A stretch of 64,000 nt of DNA from Saccoglossus kowalevskii. Taxonomy: Eukaryota; Hemichordata; Enteropneusta; Harrimaniidae. Under the pieces are notes generated by a model. That model did no database searches and had not been told where the DNA came from. It saw only the letters and a program-made list of their open reading frames with translations. A program made the translations under genes and the position numbers. This document shows positions 23,611-37,134 of this stretch, in pieces (the stretch's first letter is position 1; each line of letters opens with the position of its first letter). The stretch is from NCBI RefSeq assembly GCF_000003605.2, contig NW_003109603.1:50705-114704 (forward strand). Direction: 5' to 3'.

Positions 23611-25397
23611 GATTGCTCTACTACACCAAAGGAGTGATGGTCGTTTGTTCTGCTGTGATCATACACAGATTGCTCTTCCATATTAGAGAATTATGGTCAT
23701 TTGTGCTGCTTTGATCATACATAGATTGCTCTACTACACCAAAGGAGTGATGGTCGTTTGTTCTGCTTTGATCATACACAGTTTGCTTTTCCATATTAGA
23801 GAATTATGGTCGTTTGTTCTGCTTTGATCATACACAGATTGCTCTTCCAGATTAGAGAATTATGGTCGTTTGTTCTGCTTTGATCATACACAGATTGCTC
23901 TACTACACCAAATGAGTGATGGTCGTTTGATCTGCTTTGATCATACACAGATTGCTCTACTACACCAAAGGAGTGATGGTCGTTTGTTCTGCTTTGATCA
24001 TACACAGATTGCTCTTCCATACTAGAGAATTATGGTCGTTTGTTCTGCTTTGTTCATACACAGATTGCTCTACTACACCAAATGAGTGATGGTCGTTTGA
24101 TCTGCTTTGATCATACACAGATTGCTCTTCCATACTAGATAATTATGGTCGTTTGTTCTGCTTTGATCATACACAGAGATTGCTCTTCTATACTAGAGAA
24201 TTATGGTCGTTTGTTCTGCTTTGATAATACACAGATTGCTCTTCCATATTAGACAATTATGGTCGTTTGTTCTGCTTTGATCATACACAGATTGCTCTTC
24301 CATACTAGAGAATTATGGTCGTTTGTTCTGCTTTGATCACACAGAGATTGCTCTTCCATTCTAAAGAATTATGGTCGTTTGTTCTGCTTTGATCATACAC
24401 AGATTGCTCTTCCATATTAGAGAATTATGGTCGTTTGTTCTGCTTTGATCATACACAGATTGCTCTTCCAGAATAGAGAATTATGGTCGTTTGTTCTGCT
24501 TTGATCATACACAGATTGCTCTTCCATACTAGAGAATTATGGTCGTTTGTTCTGCTTTGATCATACACAGATTGCTCTTCCATACTAGAGAATTATGGCC
24601 ATTTGTTCTGCTTTGATCATACACTGATTGCTCTACTACACCAAAGGAGTGATGGTCGTTTGCTCTGCTTTGATCATACACAGATTGCTCTTCCACATTA
24701 GAGAATTATGGTCGTTTGTTGTGCTTTGATCATACACAGATTGCTCTACTACACCAAAGGATTGATGGTCGTATGGTCTGCTTTGGTCATACACAGATTG
24801 CTCATACATACTAGAGAATTATGGTAGTTTGCTCTTCTTTGATCATACACAGATTGCTCTTCCACATTAGAGAATTATGGTCGTTTGTTCTGCTTTGATC
24901 ATACACAGATTGCTCTACTACACCAAAGGAGTGATGGTCGTTTGCTCTGCTTTGATCATACACAGATTGCTCTTCCACATTAGAGAATTATGGTCGTTTG
25001 TTCTGCTTTGATCATACACAGATTGCTCTACTACACCAAAGGAGTGATGGTCGTTTGCTCTGCTTTGATCATACACAGATTACTCTTCCATACTAGAGAA
25101 TTATGGTCGTTTGCTCTGCTTTGATCATACACAGATTGCTCTTCCATATTAAAGAATTATGGTCGTTTGTTCTGCTTTGATCATACACAGATTGCTCTTC
25201 CATATTAGAGAATTATGGTCGTTTGTTCTGCTTTGATCATACACAGATTGCTCTTCCATACTAGAGAATTATGGCCATTTGTTCTGCTTTGATCATACAC
25301 AGATTGCTCTACTACACCAAAGGAGTGATGGTCGTATGGTCTGCTTTGGTCATACACAGATTGCTCATACATACTAGAGAATTATGGTAGTTTGCTC
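23611..25397 (+). repeat. Satellite segment resembling 8.5-9.1 kb
   Basis: The run CCAGATT / B-AAATGAG / GATCTGC-B / GTTCAT-B / TAGATAA / type C near 23,800-24,200 parallels 8,590-9,000. Module III variants with GTATGGTCTGC and CTCATACATAC occur near 24,770 and 25,335, and again near 62,520. Confidence 0.85.
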
Positions 25398-25456
25398 TTC
25401 TTTTGATCATACACAGATTGCTCTTCCATATTTAGAAGAATTATGGTCATTTTGTT
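25398..25456 (+). other. Indel-dense patch at a module junction
   Basis: Single-base gains occur in short runs (TTCTTTTGATC, ATATTTAGAAG, CATTTTGTTTC). Upstream is the CTCATACATAC form of module III; downstream is a GTCAT-B unit leading into a block shared with 60.4 kb. At 62,549-62,575 a similar CTCATACATAC unit joins GTCAT with no extra bases. Confidence 0.72.
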
Positions 25457-26465
25457 TCTGCTTTGATCATACACAGATTGCTCTACTACACCAAAGGAGT
25501 GATGGTCGTTTGTTCTGCTTTGATCATACACAGATTGCTCTTCCATACTAGATAATTATGGTCGTTTGTTCTGCTTTGATCATACACAGAGATTGCTCTT
25601 CTATACTAGAGAATTATGGTCGTTTGTTCTGCTTTGATAATACACAGATTGCTCTTCCATATTAGACAATTATGGTCGTTTGTTCTGCTTTGATCATACA
25701 CAGATTGCTCTTCCATACTAGAGAATTATGGTCGTTTGTTCTGCTTTGATGACACACAGATTGCTCTTCCATACTAGAGAATTATGGTCGTTTGTTCTGC
25801 TTTGATCATACACAGATTGCTCTTCCATATTAGAGAATTATGGTCGTTTGTTCTGCTTTGTTCATACACAGATTTCTCTACTACACCAAAGGAGTGATGG
25901 TCGTTTGTTCTGCTGTGATCATACACAGATTGCTCTTCCATATTAGAGAATTATGGTCATTTGTGCTGCTTTGATCATACACAGATTGCTCTACTACACC
26001 AAAGGAGTGATGGTCGTTTGTTCTGCTGTGATCATACACAGATTGCTCTTCCATATTAGAGAATTATGGTCATTTGTTCTGCTTTGATCATACACAGATT
26101 GCTTTACTACACCAAAGGAGTGATGGTCGTTTGTTCTGCTGTGATCATACACAGATTGCTTTTCCATATTAGAGAATTATGGTCATTTGTTCTGCTTTGA
26201 TCATACACAGATTGCTCTACTACACCAAAGGAGTGATGGTCGTTTGTTCTGCTTTGATCATACACAGATTTCTCTTCCATACTAGAGAATTATGGTCGTT
26301 TGTTCTGCTTAGATCATACACAGATTGCTCTTCCATACTAGAGAATTATGGTCGTTTGTTCTGCTTTGATCATACACAGATTGCTCTTCCATACTAGAGA
26401 ATTATGGTCGTTTGATCTGCTTTGATCATACACTGATTGCTCTACTACACCAAAGGAGTGATGGT
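25457..26465 (+). repeat. Dispersed duplication, copy 1 (partner 60,372-61,274)
   Basis: Module II, GATGACAC, GTTCAT with GATTTCTC, module I and CTTAGATC occur in order. GATGACAC gives an offset of 34,922 bp to the 60 kb copy, and CTTAGATC gives 34,809. The difference of 113 bp is one GTGATC-A / GTCAT-B dimer present here and missing there. Confidence 0.85.
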
Positions 26466-27944
26466 CGTTTGTTCTGCTGTGATCATACACAGATTGCTCT
26501 TCCATATTAGAGAATTATGGTCATTTGTTCTGCTTTGATCATACACAGATTGCTCTAGTACACCAAAGGAGTGATGGTCGTTTGTTCTGCTGTGATCATA
26601 CACAGATTGCTCTTCCATATTAGAGAATTATGGTCATTTGTTCTGCTTTGATCATACACAGATTGCTCTACTACACCAAAGGTGTGATGGTCGTTTGTTC
26701 TGCTTTGATCATACACAGATTGCTCTTCCATACTAGAGAATTATGGTCGTTTGTTCTGATTTGATCATACACAGATTGCTCTTCCATACTAGAGAATTAT
26801 GGTCGTTTGTTCTGCTTTGTTCATACACAGATTGCTCTACTACACCAATGGAGTGATGGTCGTTTGTTCTGCTGTGATCATACACAGATTGCTCTTCCAT
26901 ATTAGAGAATTATGGTCATTTGTGCTGCTTTGATCATACACAGATTGCTCTACTACACCAAAGCAGTGATGGTCGTTTGTTCTGCTGTGATCATACACAG
27001 ATTGCTCTTCCATATTAGAGAATTATGGTCATTTGTTCTGCTTTGATCATACATAGATTGCTCTACTACACCAAATGAGTGATGGTCGTTTGTTCTGCTT
27101 TCATCATACACAGATTGCTCTTCCATATTAGAGAATTATGGTCATTTGTTCTGCTTTGATCATACACAGATTGCTCTACTACACCAAAGGAGTGATGGTC
27201 GTTTGTTCTGCTTTGATCATACACAGATTTCTCTTCCATACTAGATAATTATGGTCGTTTGTTCTGCTTTGATCATACACAGATTGCTCTACTACACCAA
27301 AGGAGTGATGGTCGTTTGTTCTGCTTTGATCATACACAGATTGCTCTTCCATACTAGAGAATTATGGTCGTTTGTTCTGCTTTGATCATACACAGATTGC
27401 TCTTCCATACTAGAGAATTATGGTCGTTTGTTCTGCTTTGTTCATACACAGATTGCTCTACTACACCAAATGAGTGATGGTCGTTTGTTCTGCTGTGATC
27501 ATACACAGATTGCTCTTCCATATTAGAGAATTATGGTCATTTGTTCTGCTTTGATCATACACAGATTGCTCTACTACACCAAAGGAGTGATGGTAGTTTG
27601 TTCTGCTGTGATCATACACAGATTGCTCTTCCATATTACAGAATTATGGTCATTTGTTCTGCTTTGATCATACACAGATTGCTCTACTACACCAAATGAG
27701 TGATGGTCGTTTGTTCTGCTGTGATCATACACAGATTGCTCTTCCATATTAGAGAATTATGGTCATTTGTTCTGCTTTGATCATACACAGATTGCTCTAC
27801 TACACCAAAGGAGTGATGGTAGTTTGTTCTGCTTTGATCATACACAGATTGCTCTTCCATACTAGAGAATTATGGTCGTTTGTTGTGCTTTGATCATACA
27901 CAGATTGCTCTTCCATACTAGAGAATTATGGTCGTTTGTTCTGC
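26466..27944 (+). repeat. Module I-rich segment
   Basis: Long alternation of GTGATC-A and GTCAT-B units with GTTCAT-B breaks. Variants include CTAGTACACC, AAAGGTGTG, AAAGCAG and CATAGATTG. It resembles 10.5-12.1 kb and 30.4-30.7 kb. Nothing but satellite. Confidence 0.88.
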
Positions 27945-30440
27945 TTTGTTCATACACAGATTGCTCTACTACACCAAATGAGTGATGGTCGTTTGTTCTG
28001 CTGTGATCATACACAGATTGCTCTTCCATATTAGAGAATTATGGTCATTTGTTCTGCTTTGATCATACACAGATTGCTCTACTACACCAAAGGAGTGATG
28101 GTCGTTTGTTCTGCTTTGATCATACACAGATTGCTCTTCCATACTAGATAATTATGGTCGTTTGTTCTGCTTTGATCATACACAGAGATTGCTCTTCTAT
28201 ACTAGAGAATTATGGTCGTTTGTTCTGCTTTGATAATACACAGATTGCTCTTCCATATTAGACAATTATGGTCGTTTGTTCTGCTTTGATCATACACAGA
28301 TTGCTCTTCCATACTAGAGAATTATGGTCGTTTGTTCTGCTTTGATGACACACAGATTGCTCTTCCATACTAGAGAATTATGGTCGTTTGTTCTGCTTTG
28401 ATCATACACAGATTGCTCTTCCATATTAGAGAATTATGGTCGTTTGTTCTGCTTTGTTCATACACAGATTTCTCTACTACACCAAAGGAGTGATGGTCGT
28501 TTGTTCTGCTGTGATCATACACAGATTGCTCTTCCATATTAGAGAATTATGGTCATTTGTGCTGCTTTGATCATACACAGATTGCTCTACTACACCAAAG
28601 GAGTGATGGTCGTTTGTTCTGCTGTGATCATACACAGATTGCTTTTCCATATTAGAGAATTATGGTCATTTGTTCTGCTTTGATCATACACAGATTGCTC
28701 TACTACACCAAAGGAGTGATGGTCGTTTGTTCTGCTTAGATCATACACAGATTGCTCTTCCATACTAGAGAATTATGGTCGTTTGTTCTGCTTTGATCAT
28801 ACACAGATTGCTCTTCCATACTAGAGAATTATGGTCGTTTGATCTGCTTTGATCATACACTGATTGCTCTACTACACCAAAGGAGTGATGGTCGTTTGCT
28901 CTGCTTTGATGATACACAGATTGCTCTTCCATACTAGAGAATTATGGTCGTTTGTTCTGCTTTGATCATACACAGATTGCTCTTCCATACTAGAGAATTA
29001 TGGTCGTTTGTTCTGCTTTGTTCATACACAGATTGCTCTACTACACCAAAGGAGTGATGGTCGTTTGTTCTGCTGTAATCATACACAGATTGCTCTTCCA
29101 TATTAGAGAATTATGGTCATTTGTTCTGCTTTGATCATACACAGATTGCTCTTCCATATTAGAGAATTATGGTCGTTTGTTCTGCTTTGTTCATACACAG
29201 ATTTCTCTACTACACCAAAGGAGTGATGGTCGTTTGTTCTGCTGTGATCATACACAGATTGCTCTTCCATATTAGAGAATTATGGTCATTTGTTCTGCTT
29301 TGATCATACACAGATTGCTCTACTACACCAAAGGAGTGATGGTCGTTTGTTCTGCTTTGATCATACACAGATTGCTCTTCCATACTAGATAATTATGGTC
29401 GTTTGTTTTGCTTTGATCATACACAGAGATTGCTCTTCTATACTAGAGAATTATGGTCGTTTGTTCTGCTTTGATAATACACAGATTGCTCTTCCATATT
29501 AGACAATTATGGTCGTTTGTTCTGCTTTGATCATACACAGATTGCTCTTCCATACTAGAGAATTATGGTCGTTTGTTCTGCTTTGATGACACACAGATTG
29601 CTCTTCCATACTAGAGAATTATGGTCGTTTGTTCTGCTTTGTTCATACACAGATTTCTCTACTACACCAAAGGAGTGATGGTCGTTTGTTCTGCTGTGAT
29701 CATACACAGATTGCTCTTCCATATTAGAGAATTATGGTCATTTGTGCTGCTTTGATCATACACAGATTGCTCTACTACACCAAAGGAGTGATGGTCGTTT
29801 GTTCTGCTGTGATCATACACAGATTGCTCTTCCATATTAGAGAATTATGGTCATTTGTTCTGCTTTGATCATACACAGATTGCTTTACTACACCAAAGGA
29901 GTGATGGTCGTTTGTTCTGCTGTGATCATACACAGATTGCTTTTCCATATTAGAGAATTATGGTCATTTGTTCTGCTTTGATCATACACAGATTGCTCTA
30001 CTACACCAAAGGAGTGATGGTCGTTTGTTCTGCTTAGATCATACACAGATTGCTCTTCCATACTAGAGAATTATGGTCGTTTGTTCTGCTTTGATCATAC
30101 ACAGATTGCTCTTCCATACTAGAGAATTATGGTCGTTTGATCTGCTTTGATCATACACTGATTGCTCTACTACACCAAAGGAGTGATGGTCGTTTGCTCT
30201 GCTTTGATGAAACACAGATTGCTCTTCCATACTAGAGAATTATGGTCGTTTGTTCTGCTTTGATCATACACAGATTGCTCTTCCATACTAGAGAATTATG
30301 GTCGTTTGTTCTGCTTTGTTCATACACAGATTGCTCTACTACACCAAAGGAGTGATGGTCGTTTGTTCTGCTGTAATCATACACAGATTGCTCTTCCATA
30401 TTAGAGAATTATGGTCATTTGTTCTGCTTTGATCATACAC
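27945..30440 (+). repeat. Tandem duplication of a 1.24-1.30 kb block
   Basis: The GATGACAC marker at 28,347 and 29,588 gives 1,241 bp; CTTAGATC at 28,731 and 30,029 gives 1,298 bp. The 57-bp change equals loss of one 56-bp A unit and gain of one 113-bp GTGATC-A / GTCAT-B dimer in the right copy. CTGTAATC near 29,085 and 30,373 marks the ends. The block is also related to 25.5 and 60.4 kb. Confidence 0.87.
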
Positions 30441-30724
30441 AGATTGCTCTAGTACACCAAAGGAGTGATGGTCGTTTGTTCTGCTGTGATCATACACAGA
30501 TTGCTCTTCCATATTAGAGAATTATGGTCATTTGTTCTGCTTTGATCATACACAGATTGCTCTACTACACCAAAGGTGTGATGGTCGTTTGTTCTGCTTT
30601 GATCATACACAGATTGCTCTTCCATACTAGAGAATTATGGTCGTTTGTTCTGATTTGATCATACACAGATTGCTCTTCATACTAGAGAATTATGGTCGTT
30701 TGTTCTGCTTTGATCATACACAGA

Positions 30725-31220
30725 TTGCTCTTCCATATTAGAGAATTATGGTCGTTTGTTCTGCTTTGATCATACACAGATTGCTCTTCCATACTAGAGA
30801 ATTATGGTCGTTTTTTCTGCTTTGATCATACACAGATTGCTCTTCCATACTAGAGAATTATGGCCGGTTGTTCTGCTTTGATCATACACAGATTGCTCTA
30901 CTACACCAAAGGAGTGATGGTCGTATGCTCTGCTTTGGTCATACACAGATTGCTCATCCATACTAGAGAATTATGGTAGTTTGCTCTTCTTTGATGATAC
31001 ACAGATTGCTCTTCCACATTAGAGAATTATAGTCGTTAGTTCTGCTTTGATCATACACAGATTGCTCTTCCACATTAAAGAATTATGCTCGTTTGTTCTG
31101 CTTTGATCATACACAGATTGCTCTACTACACCAAAGGAGTGATGGTCGTTTGCTCTGCTTTGATCATACACAGATTACTCTTCCATACTAGAGAATTATG
31201 GGCGTTTGCTCTGCTTTGAT
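30725..31220 (+). repeat. Dispersed duplication, copy 1 (partner 57,524-58,019)
   Basis: Shares GTTTTTTCTGC, GGCC head, module III, GATGATAC, ATAGTCGTTAG, TTATGCTCG and GGGCG with the 57.5 kb copy at offset 26,799 bp. ATAGTCGTTAG is found only in these two places. Confidence 0.85.
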
Positions 31221-33544
31221 CACACACAGATTGCTCTTCCATACTAGAGAATTATGGTCGTTTGTTCTGCTTTGATTATACACAGATTGCTCTTCCAGAT
31301 TAGAGAATTATGGACGTTTGTTCTGCTTTGATCATACACAGATTGCTCTTCCATACTAGAGAATTAAGGTCGTTTGTTCTGCTTTGATCATACACAGATT
31401 GCTCTTCCATACTAGAGAATTATGGTCGTTTGTTCTGCTTTGATCATACACTGATTGCTCTACTACACCAAAGGAGTGATGGTCGTTTGCTCTGCTTTGA
31501 TCATACACAGATTGCTCTTACATACTAGAGAATTATGGTAGTTTCCTCTGCTTTGATCATACACAGATTGCTCTTCCACATTAGAGAATTATGGTCGTTT
31601 GTTCTGCTTTGATCATACACAGATTTCTCTACTACACCAAAGGAGTGATGGTCGTTTGCTCTGCTTTGATCATACACAGATTGCTCTTCCACATTAGAGA
31701 ATTATGGTCGTTTGTTCTGCTTTGATCATACACAGATTGCTCTACTACACCAAAGGAGTGATGGTCGTTTGCTCTGCTTTGATCATACACAGATTACTCT
31801 TCCATACTAGAGAATTATGGTCGTTTGCTCTGCTTTGATCATTCACAGATTGCTCTTCCATATTAGAGAATTATGGTCGTTTGTTCTGCTTTGATCATAC
31901 ACAGATTGCTCTTCCATATTAGTGAATTATGGTCGTTTGTTCTGCTTTGTTCATACACAGATTGCTCTACTACACCAAAGGAGTGATGGTCGTTTGTTCT
32001 GCTTTGATCATACACAGATTTCTCTTCCATACTAGAGAATTATGGTCGTTTGTTCTGCTTTGATCATACACAGATTGCTCTTCCATACTAGAGAATTATG
32101 GTCGTTTGTTCTGCTTTGTTCATACACAGATTGCTCTACTACACCAAAGGAGTGATGGTCGTTTGATCTGCTGTGATCATACACAGATTGCTCTTCCATA
32201 TTAGAGAATTATGGTCATGTGTTCTGCTTTGATCATACACAGATTGCTCTACTACACCAAAGGAGTGATGGTCGTTTGTTCTGCTTTGATCATACACAGA
32301 TTGCTCTTACATACTAGATAATTATGGTCGTTTGTTGTGCTTTGATCATACACAGAGATTGCTCTTCTATACTAAAGAATTATGGTCGTTTGTTCTGCTT
32401 TCTTCATACACAGATTGCTCTACTACACCAAAGGAGTGATGGACGTTTGTTCTGCTTTGATCATACACAGATTGCTCTTCCATACTAGAGAATTATGGTC
32501 GTTTGTTCTGCTTTGATCACACACAGATTGCTCTTCCATACTAGAGAATTATGGTCGTTTGTTCTGCTTTGATCATACACAGATTGCTCTTCCATATTAG
32601 AGAATTATGGTCGTTTGTTCTGTTTTGATCATACACAGATTGCTCTTCCATATTAGAGAATTATGGTCGATTGTTCTGCTTTGTTCATACACAGATTGCT
32701 CTACTACACCAAAGGAGTGATGGTCGTTTGTTCTGCTTTGATCATACACAGATTGCTCTTCCATACTAGAGAATTATGGTCGTTTGTTCTGCTTTGATCA
32801 TACACAGATTGCTCTTCCACACTAGAGAATTATGGTCGTTTGTTCTGCTTTGTTCATACACAGATTGCTCTACTACACCAAATGAGTGATGGTCGTTTGT
32901 TCTGCTGTGATCATACACAGATTGCTCTTCCATATTATAGAATTATGGTCATTTGTTCTGCTTTGATCATACACAGATTGCTCTATTACACCAAAGGAGT
33001 GATGGTCGTTTGTTCTGCTTTGATCATACACAGATTGCTCTTCCATACTAGATAATTATGGTCGTTTGTTCTGCTTTGATCATACACAGAGATTGCTCTT
33101 CTATACTAGAGAATTATGGTCGTTTGTTCTGCTTTGATAATACACAGATTGTTCTTCCATATTAGACAATTATGGTCGTTTGTTCTGCTTTGATCATACA
33201 CAGATTGCTCTTCCATACTAGAGAATTATGGTCGTTTGTTCTGCTTTGATCATACACTGATTGCTCTACTACACCAAAGGAGTGATGGTCGTTTGCTCTG
33301 CTTTGATCATACACAGATTGCTCTTCCATACTAGAGAATTATGGTCGTTTGTTCTGCTTTGATCATACACAGATTGCTCTTCCATACTAGAGAATTATGG
33401 TCGTTTGTTCTGCTTTGTTCATACACAGATTGCTTTACTACACCAAAGGAGTGATGGTCGTTTGTTCTGCTGTGATCATACACAGATTGCTCTTCCATAT
33501 TAGAGAATTATGGTCGTTTGTTCTGCTTTTGATCATACACAGAT
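31221..33544 (+). repeat. Mixed satellite segment
   Basis: Begins with GATTATAC / GGACG / AATTAAGG units shared with 46.8 and 54.2-54.7 kb, then GATTACTC and CATTCACAG units, module I, module II (near 32,300 and 33,040) and a GTTCAT-B run. There is a one-base gain near 33,528. Confidence 0.87.
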
Positions 33545-34060
33545 TGCTCTTCCATATTAGAGATTATGGTCGTTTGTTCTGCTTTGTTCATACACAGATT
33601 GCTCTACTACATCAAAGGAGTGATGGTCGTTTGTTCTGCTTTGATCATACACAGATTGCTCTTCCATACTAGAGAATTATGGTCGTTTGTTCTGCTTTGA
33701 TCATACACAGATTGCTCTTCCATACTAGAGAATTATGGTCGTTTGTTCTGCTTTGTTCATACACAGATTGCTCTACTACACCAAAGGAGTGATGGTCGTT
33801 TGTTCTGCTGTGATCATACACAGATTGCTCTTCCATATTAGAGAATTATGGTCATTTGTTCTGCTTTGATCATACACAGATTGCTCTACTACACCAAAGG
33901 AGTGATGGTCGTTTGTTCTGCTGTGATCATACACAGATTGCTCTTCCATATTAGAGAATTATGGTCATTTGTTCTGCTTTGATCATACACAGATTGTTCT
34001 ACTACACCAAAGGAGTGATGGTCGTTTGTTCTGCTTTGATCATACACAGATTGCTCTTCC
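33545..34060 (+). repeat. Dispersed duplication, copy 1 (partner 44,540-45,055)
   Basis: Shares the rare ACATCAAAGG tail, the shortened TTAGAGATTATGG and GATTGTTCTAC with the 44.5 kb copy. Markers at 33,611/44,606 and 33,991/44,986 both give 10,995 bp. Confidence 0.88.
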
Positions 34061-34429
34061 ATACTAGAGAATTATGGTCGTTTGTTCTGCTTTGATCATA
34101 CACAGATTGCTCTTCCATACTAGAGAATTATGGTCGTTTGTTCTGCTTTGTTCATACACAGATTGCTCTACTACACCAAATGAGTGATGGTCGTTTGTTC
34201 TGCTGTGATCATACACAGATTGCTCTTCCATATTAGAGAATTATGGTCATTTGTTCTGCTTTGATCATACACAGATTGCTCTACTACACCAAAGGAGTGA
34301 TGGTCGTTTGTTCTGCTTTGATCATACACAGATTGCTCTTCCATACTAGATAATTAGGGTCATTTGTTCTGCTTTGATCATACACAGGGATTGCTCTTCT
34401 ATATTAGAGAATTATGGTCGTTTGTTCTG

Positions 34430-35445
34430 CTTTGATCATACACAGATTGCTCTTCCATATTAGACAATTATGGTCGTTTGTTCTGCTTTGATCATACACA
34501 GATTGCTCTTCCGTACTAGAGAATTATGGTCGTTTGTTCTGCTTTGTTCATACACAGATTGCCCTACTACACCAAAGGAGTGATGGTCGTTTGTTCTGCT
34601 GTGATCATACACAGAGATTGCTCTTCTATACTAGTGAATTATGGTCATTTGTTCTGCTTTGATCATACACAGATTGCTCTTCCATATTAGACAATTATGG
34701 TCGTTTGTTCTGCTTTGATCATACACAGATTGCTCTTCCATACTAGAGAATTATGGTCGTTTGTTCTGCTTTGATCACACACAGATTGCACTTCCATACT
34801 AGAGAATTATGGTCGTTTGTTCTGCTTTGATCACACACAGATTGCTCTTCCATACTAGAGAATTATGGTCGTTTGTTCTGCTTTGATCATACACAGATTG
34901 CTCTTCCATATTAGAGAATTATGGTCGTTTGTTCTGCTTTGATCATACACAGATTGCTCTTCCAGATTAGAGAATTATGGTCGTTTGTTCTGCTTTGATC
35001 AAACACAGATTGCTCTTCCATACTAGAGAATTATGGTCGTTTGTTCTGTTTTGATCATACACAGATTGCTCTACTACACCAAAGAAGTGATGGTCGTTTG
35101 CTCTGCTTTGATCATACACAGATTGCTCTTCCATACTAGAGAATTATGGTAGTTTGCTCTGCTTTGATCATACACAGATTGCTCTTCCACATTAGAGAAT
35201 TATGGTCGTTTGTTCTTCTTTGATCATACACAGATTGCTCTACTACACCAAAGGAGTGATGGTCGTTTGCTCTGCTTTCATCATACACAGATTGCTCTTC
35301 CATATTAGAGAATTATGGTCGTTTGTTCTGCTTTGATCATACACAGATTGCTCTTCCATATTAGAGATTATGGTCGTTTGTTCTGCTTTGTTCATACACA
35401 GATTGCTCTACTACACCAAAGGAGTGATGGTCGTTTGTTCTGCTT
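34430..35445 (+). repeat. Dispersed duplication, copy 1 (partners 43,621 and 45,085)
   Basis: Rare markers TTGCCCTAC, TAGTGAA after a type C tail, GATTGCACTTCC, GATCAAACAC and TTAGAGATTATGG occur in order. Three markers give an offset of 9,191 bp to the 43.6 kb copy. The third, shorter copy begins near 45,085. Confidence 0.9.
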
Positions 35446-35656
35446 TGTTCATACACAGATTGCTCTACTACACCAAACGAGTGATGGTCGTTTGTTCTGC
35501 TGTGATCATACACAGATTGCTCTTCCATATTAGAGAATTATGGTCATTTGTTCTGCTTTGATCATACACAGATTGCTCTACTACACCAAAGGAGTGATGG
35601 TAGTTTGTTCTGCTGTGATCATACACAGATTGCTCTTCCATACTAGAGAATTATGG

Positions 35657-36800
35657 TCGTTTGTTCTGCTTTGATCATACACAGATTGCTCTTCCATACT
35701 AGAGAATTATGGTCGTTTGTTCTGCTTTGTTCATACACAGATTGCTCTACTACACCAAAGGAGTGATGGTCGTTTGTTCTGCTGTGATCATACACAGATT
35801 GCTCTTCCATATTAAAGAATTATGGTCATTTGTTCTGCTTTGATCATACACAGATTGCTCTACTACACCAAAGGAGTGATGGTCGTTTGTTCTGCTGTGA
35901 TCATACACAGATTGCTCTTCCATATTAGAGAATTATGGTCATTTGTTCTGCTTTGATCATACACAGATTGCTCTACTACACCAAAGGATTGATGGTCGTT
36001 TGTTCTGCTTTGATCATACACAGATTGCTCTTCCATACTAGAGAATTATGGTCGTTTGTTCTGCTTTGATCATACACAGATTGCTCATCCATACTAGAGA
36101 ATTATGGTCGTTTGTTCTGCTTTGTTCATACACAGATTGCTCTACTACACCAAATGAGTGATGGTCGTTTGTTCTGCTGTGATCATACACAGATTGCTCT
36201 TCCATATTAGAGAATTATGGTCATTTGTTCTGCTTTGATCATACACAGATTGCTCTACTACACCAAAGAAGTGATGGTCGTTTGTTCTGCTTTGATCATA
36301 CACAGATTGCTCTTCCATACTAGATAATTATGGTCGTTTGTTCTGCTTTGATCATACACAGAGATTGCTCTTCTATACTAGAGAATTATGGTCGTTTGTT
36401 CTGCTTTGATAATACACAGATTGCTCTTCCATATTAGACAATTATGGTCGTTTACTCTGCTTTGATCATACACAGATTGCTCTACTACACCAAAAGAGTG
36501 ATGGTCGTTTGTTCTGCTTTGATCATACACAGATTGCTCTTCCATACTAGAGAATTATGGTCGTTCGTTCTGCTTTGATCATACACAGATTGCTCTTCCA
36601 TACTAGAGAATTATGGTCGTTTGTTCTGCTTTGATCATACACAGATTGCTCTTCCATATTAGAGAATTATGGTCGTTTGTTCTGCTTTGATCATACACAG
36701 ATTGCTCTTCCATACTAGAGAATTATGGTCGTTTGTTCTGCTTTGATCACACACAGATTGCTCTTCCATACTAGAGAATTATGGTCGTTTGTTCTGCTTT
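35657..36800 (+). repeat. Dispersed duplication, copy 1 (partner 42,199-43,342)
   Basis: Includes AAAGGATTG, module I, module II and module VI. Offset is 6,542 bp at both AAAGGATTG (35,989/42,531) and TTTACTC (36,451/42,993). Past 36,800 the relation resumes at 36,905 with offset 6,430, so two monomers (112 bp) present here are missing in the 43 kb copy. Confidence 0.88.
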
Positions 36801-37134
36801 GATCATACACAGATTGCTCTTCCATATTAGAGAATTATGGTCGTTTGTTCTGTTTTGATCATACACAGATTGCTCTTCCATATTAGAGAATTATGGTCGT
36901 TTGTTCTGCTTTGTTCATACACAGATTGCTCTACTACACCAAAGGAGTGATGGTCGTTTGTTCTGCTTTGATCATACACAGATTGCTCTTCCATACCAGA
37001 GAATTATGGTCGTTTGTTCTGCTTTGATCATACACAGATTGCTCTTCCACACTAGAGAATTATGGTCGTTTGTTCTGCTTTGTTCATACACAGATTGCTC
37101 TACTACACCAAAGGAGTGATGGTCGTTTGTTCTG
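36431..37134 (+). repeat. Dispersed duplication, copy 1 (partner 56,690-57,393)
   Basis: Overlaps the previous block. Module VI, GATCACAC, GTTTTGATC, GTTCAT-B and CCACACT recur at a constant offset of 20,259 bp (TTTACTC 36,451/56,710; GATCACAC 36,745/57,004). Confidence 0.87.
36444..36612 (+). repeat. Module VI reference: TTTACTC-AAAAGAG / A / GTTCGTTC trimer (169 bp)
   Basis: A B unit with GTTTACTCTGC and tail AAAAGAG, then an A unit, then a unit with head GTCGTTCGTTC. Copies or parts of this block occur near 15,490, 42,993, 52,422, 52,822, 56,710, 58,739 and 59,130, in each case after a TAGACAA or related ending. It is a useful tracer for the large dispersed duplications. Confidence 0.85.
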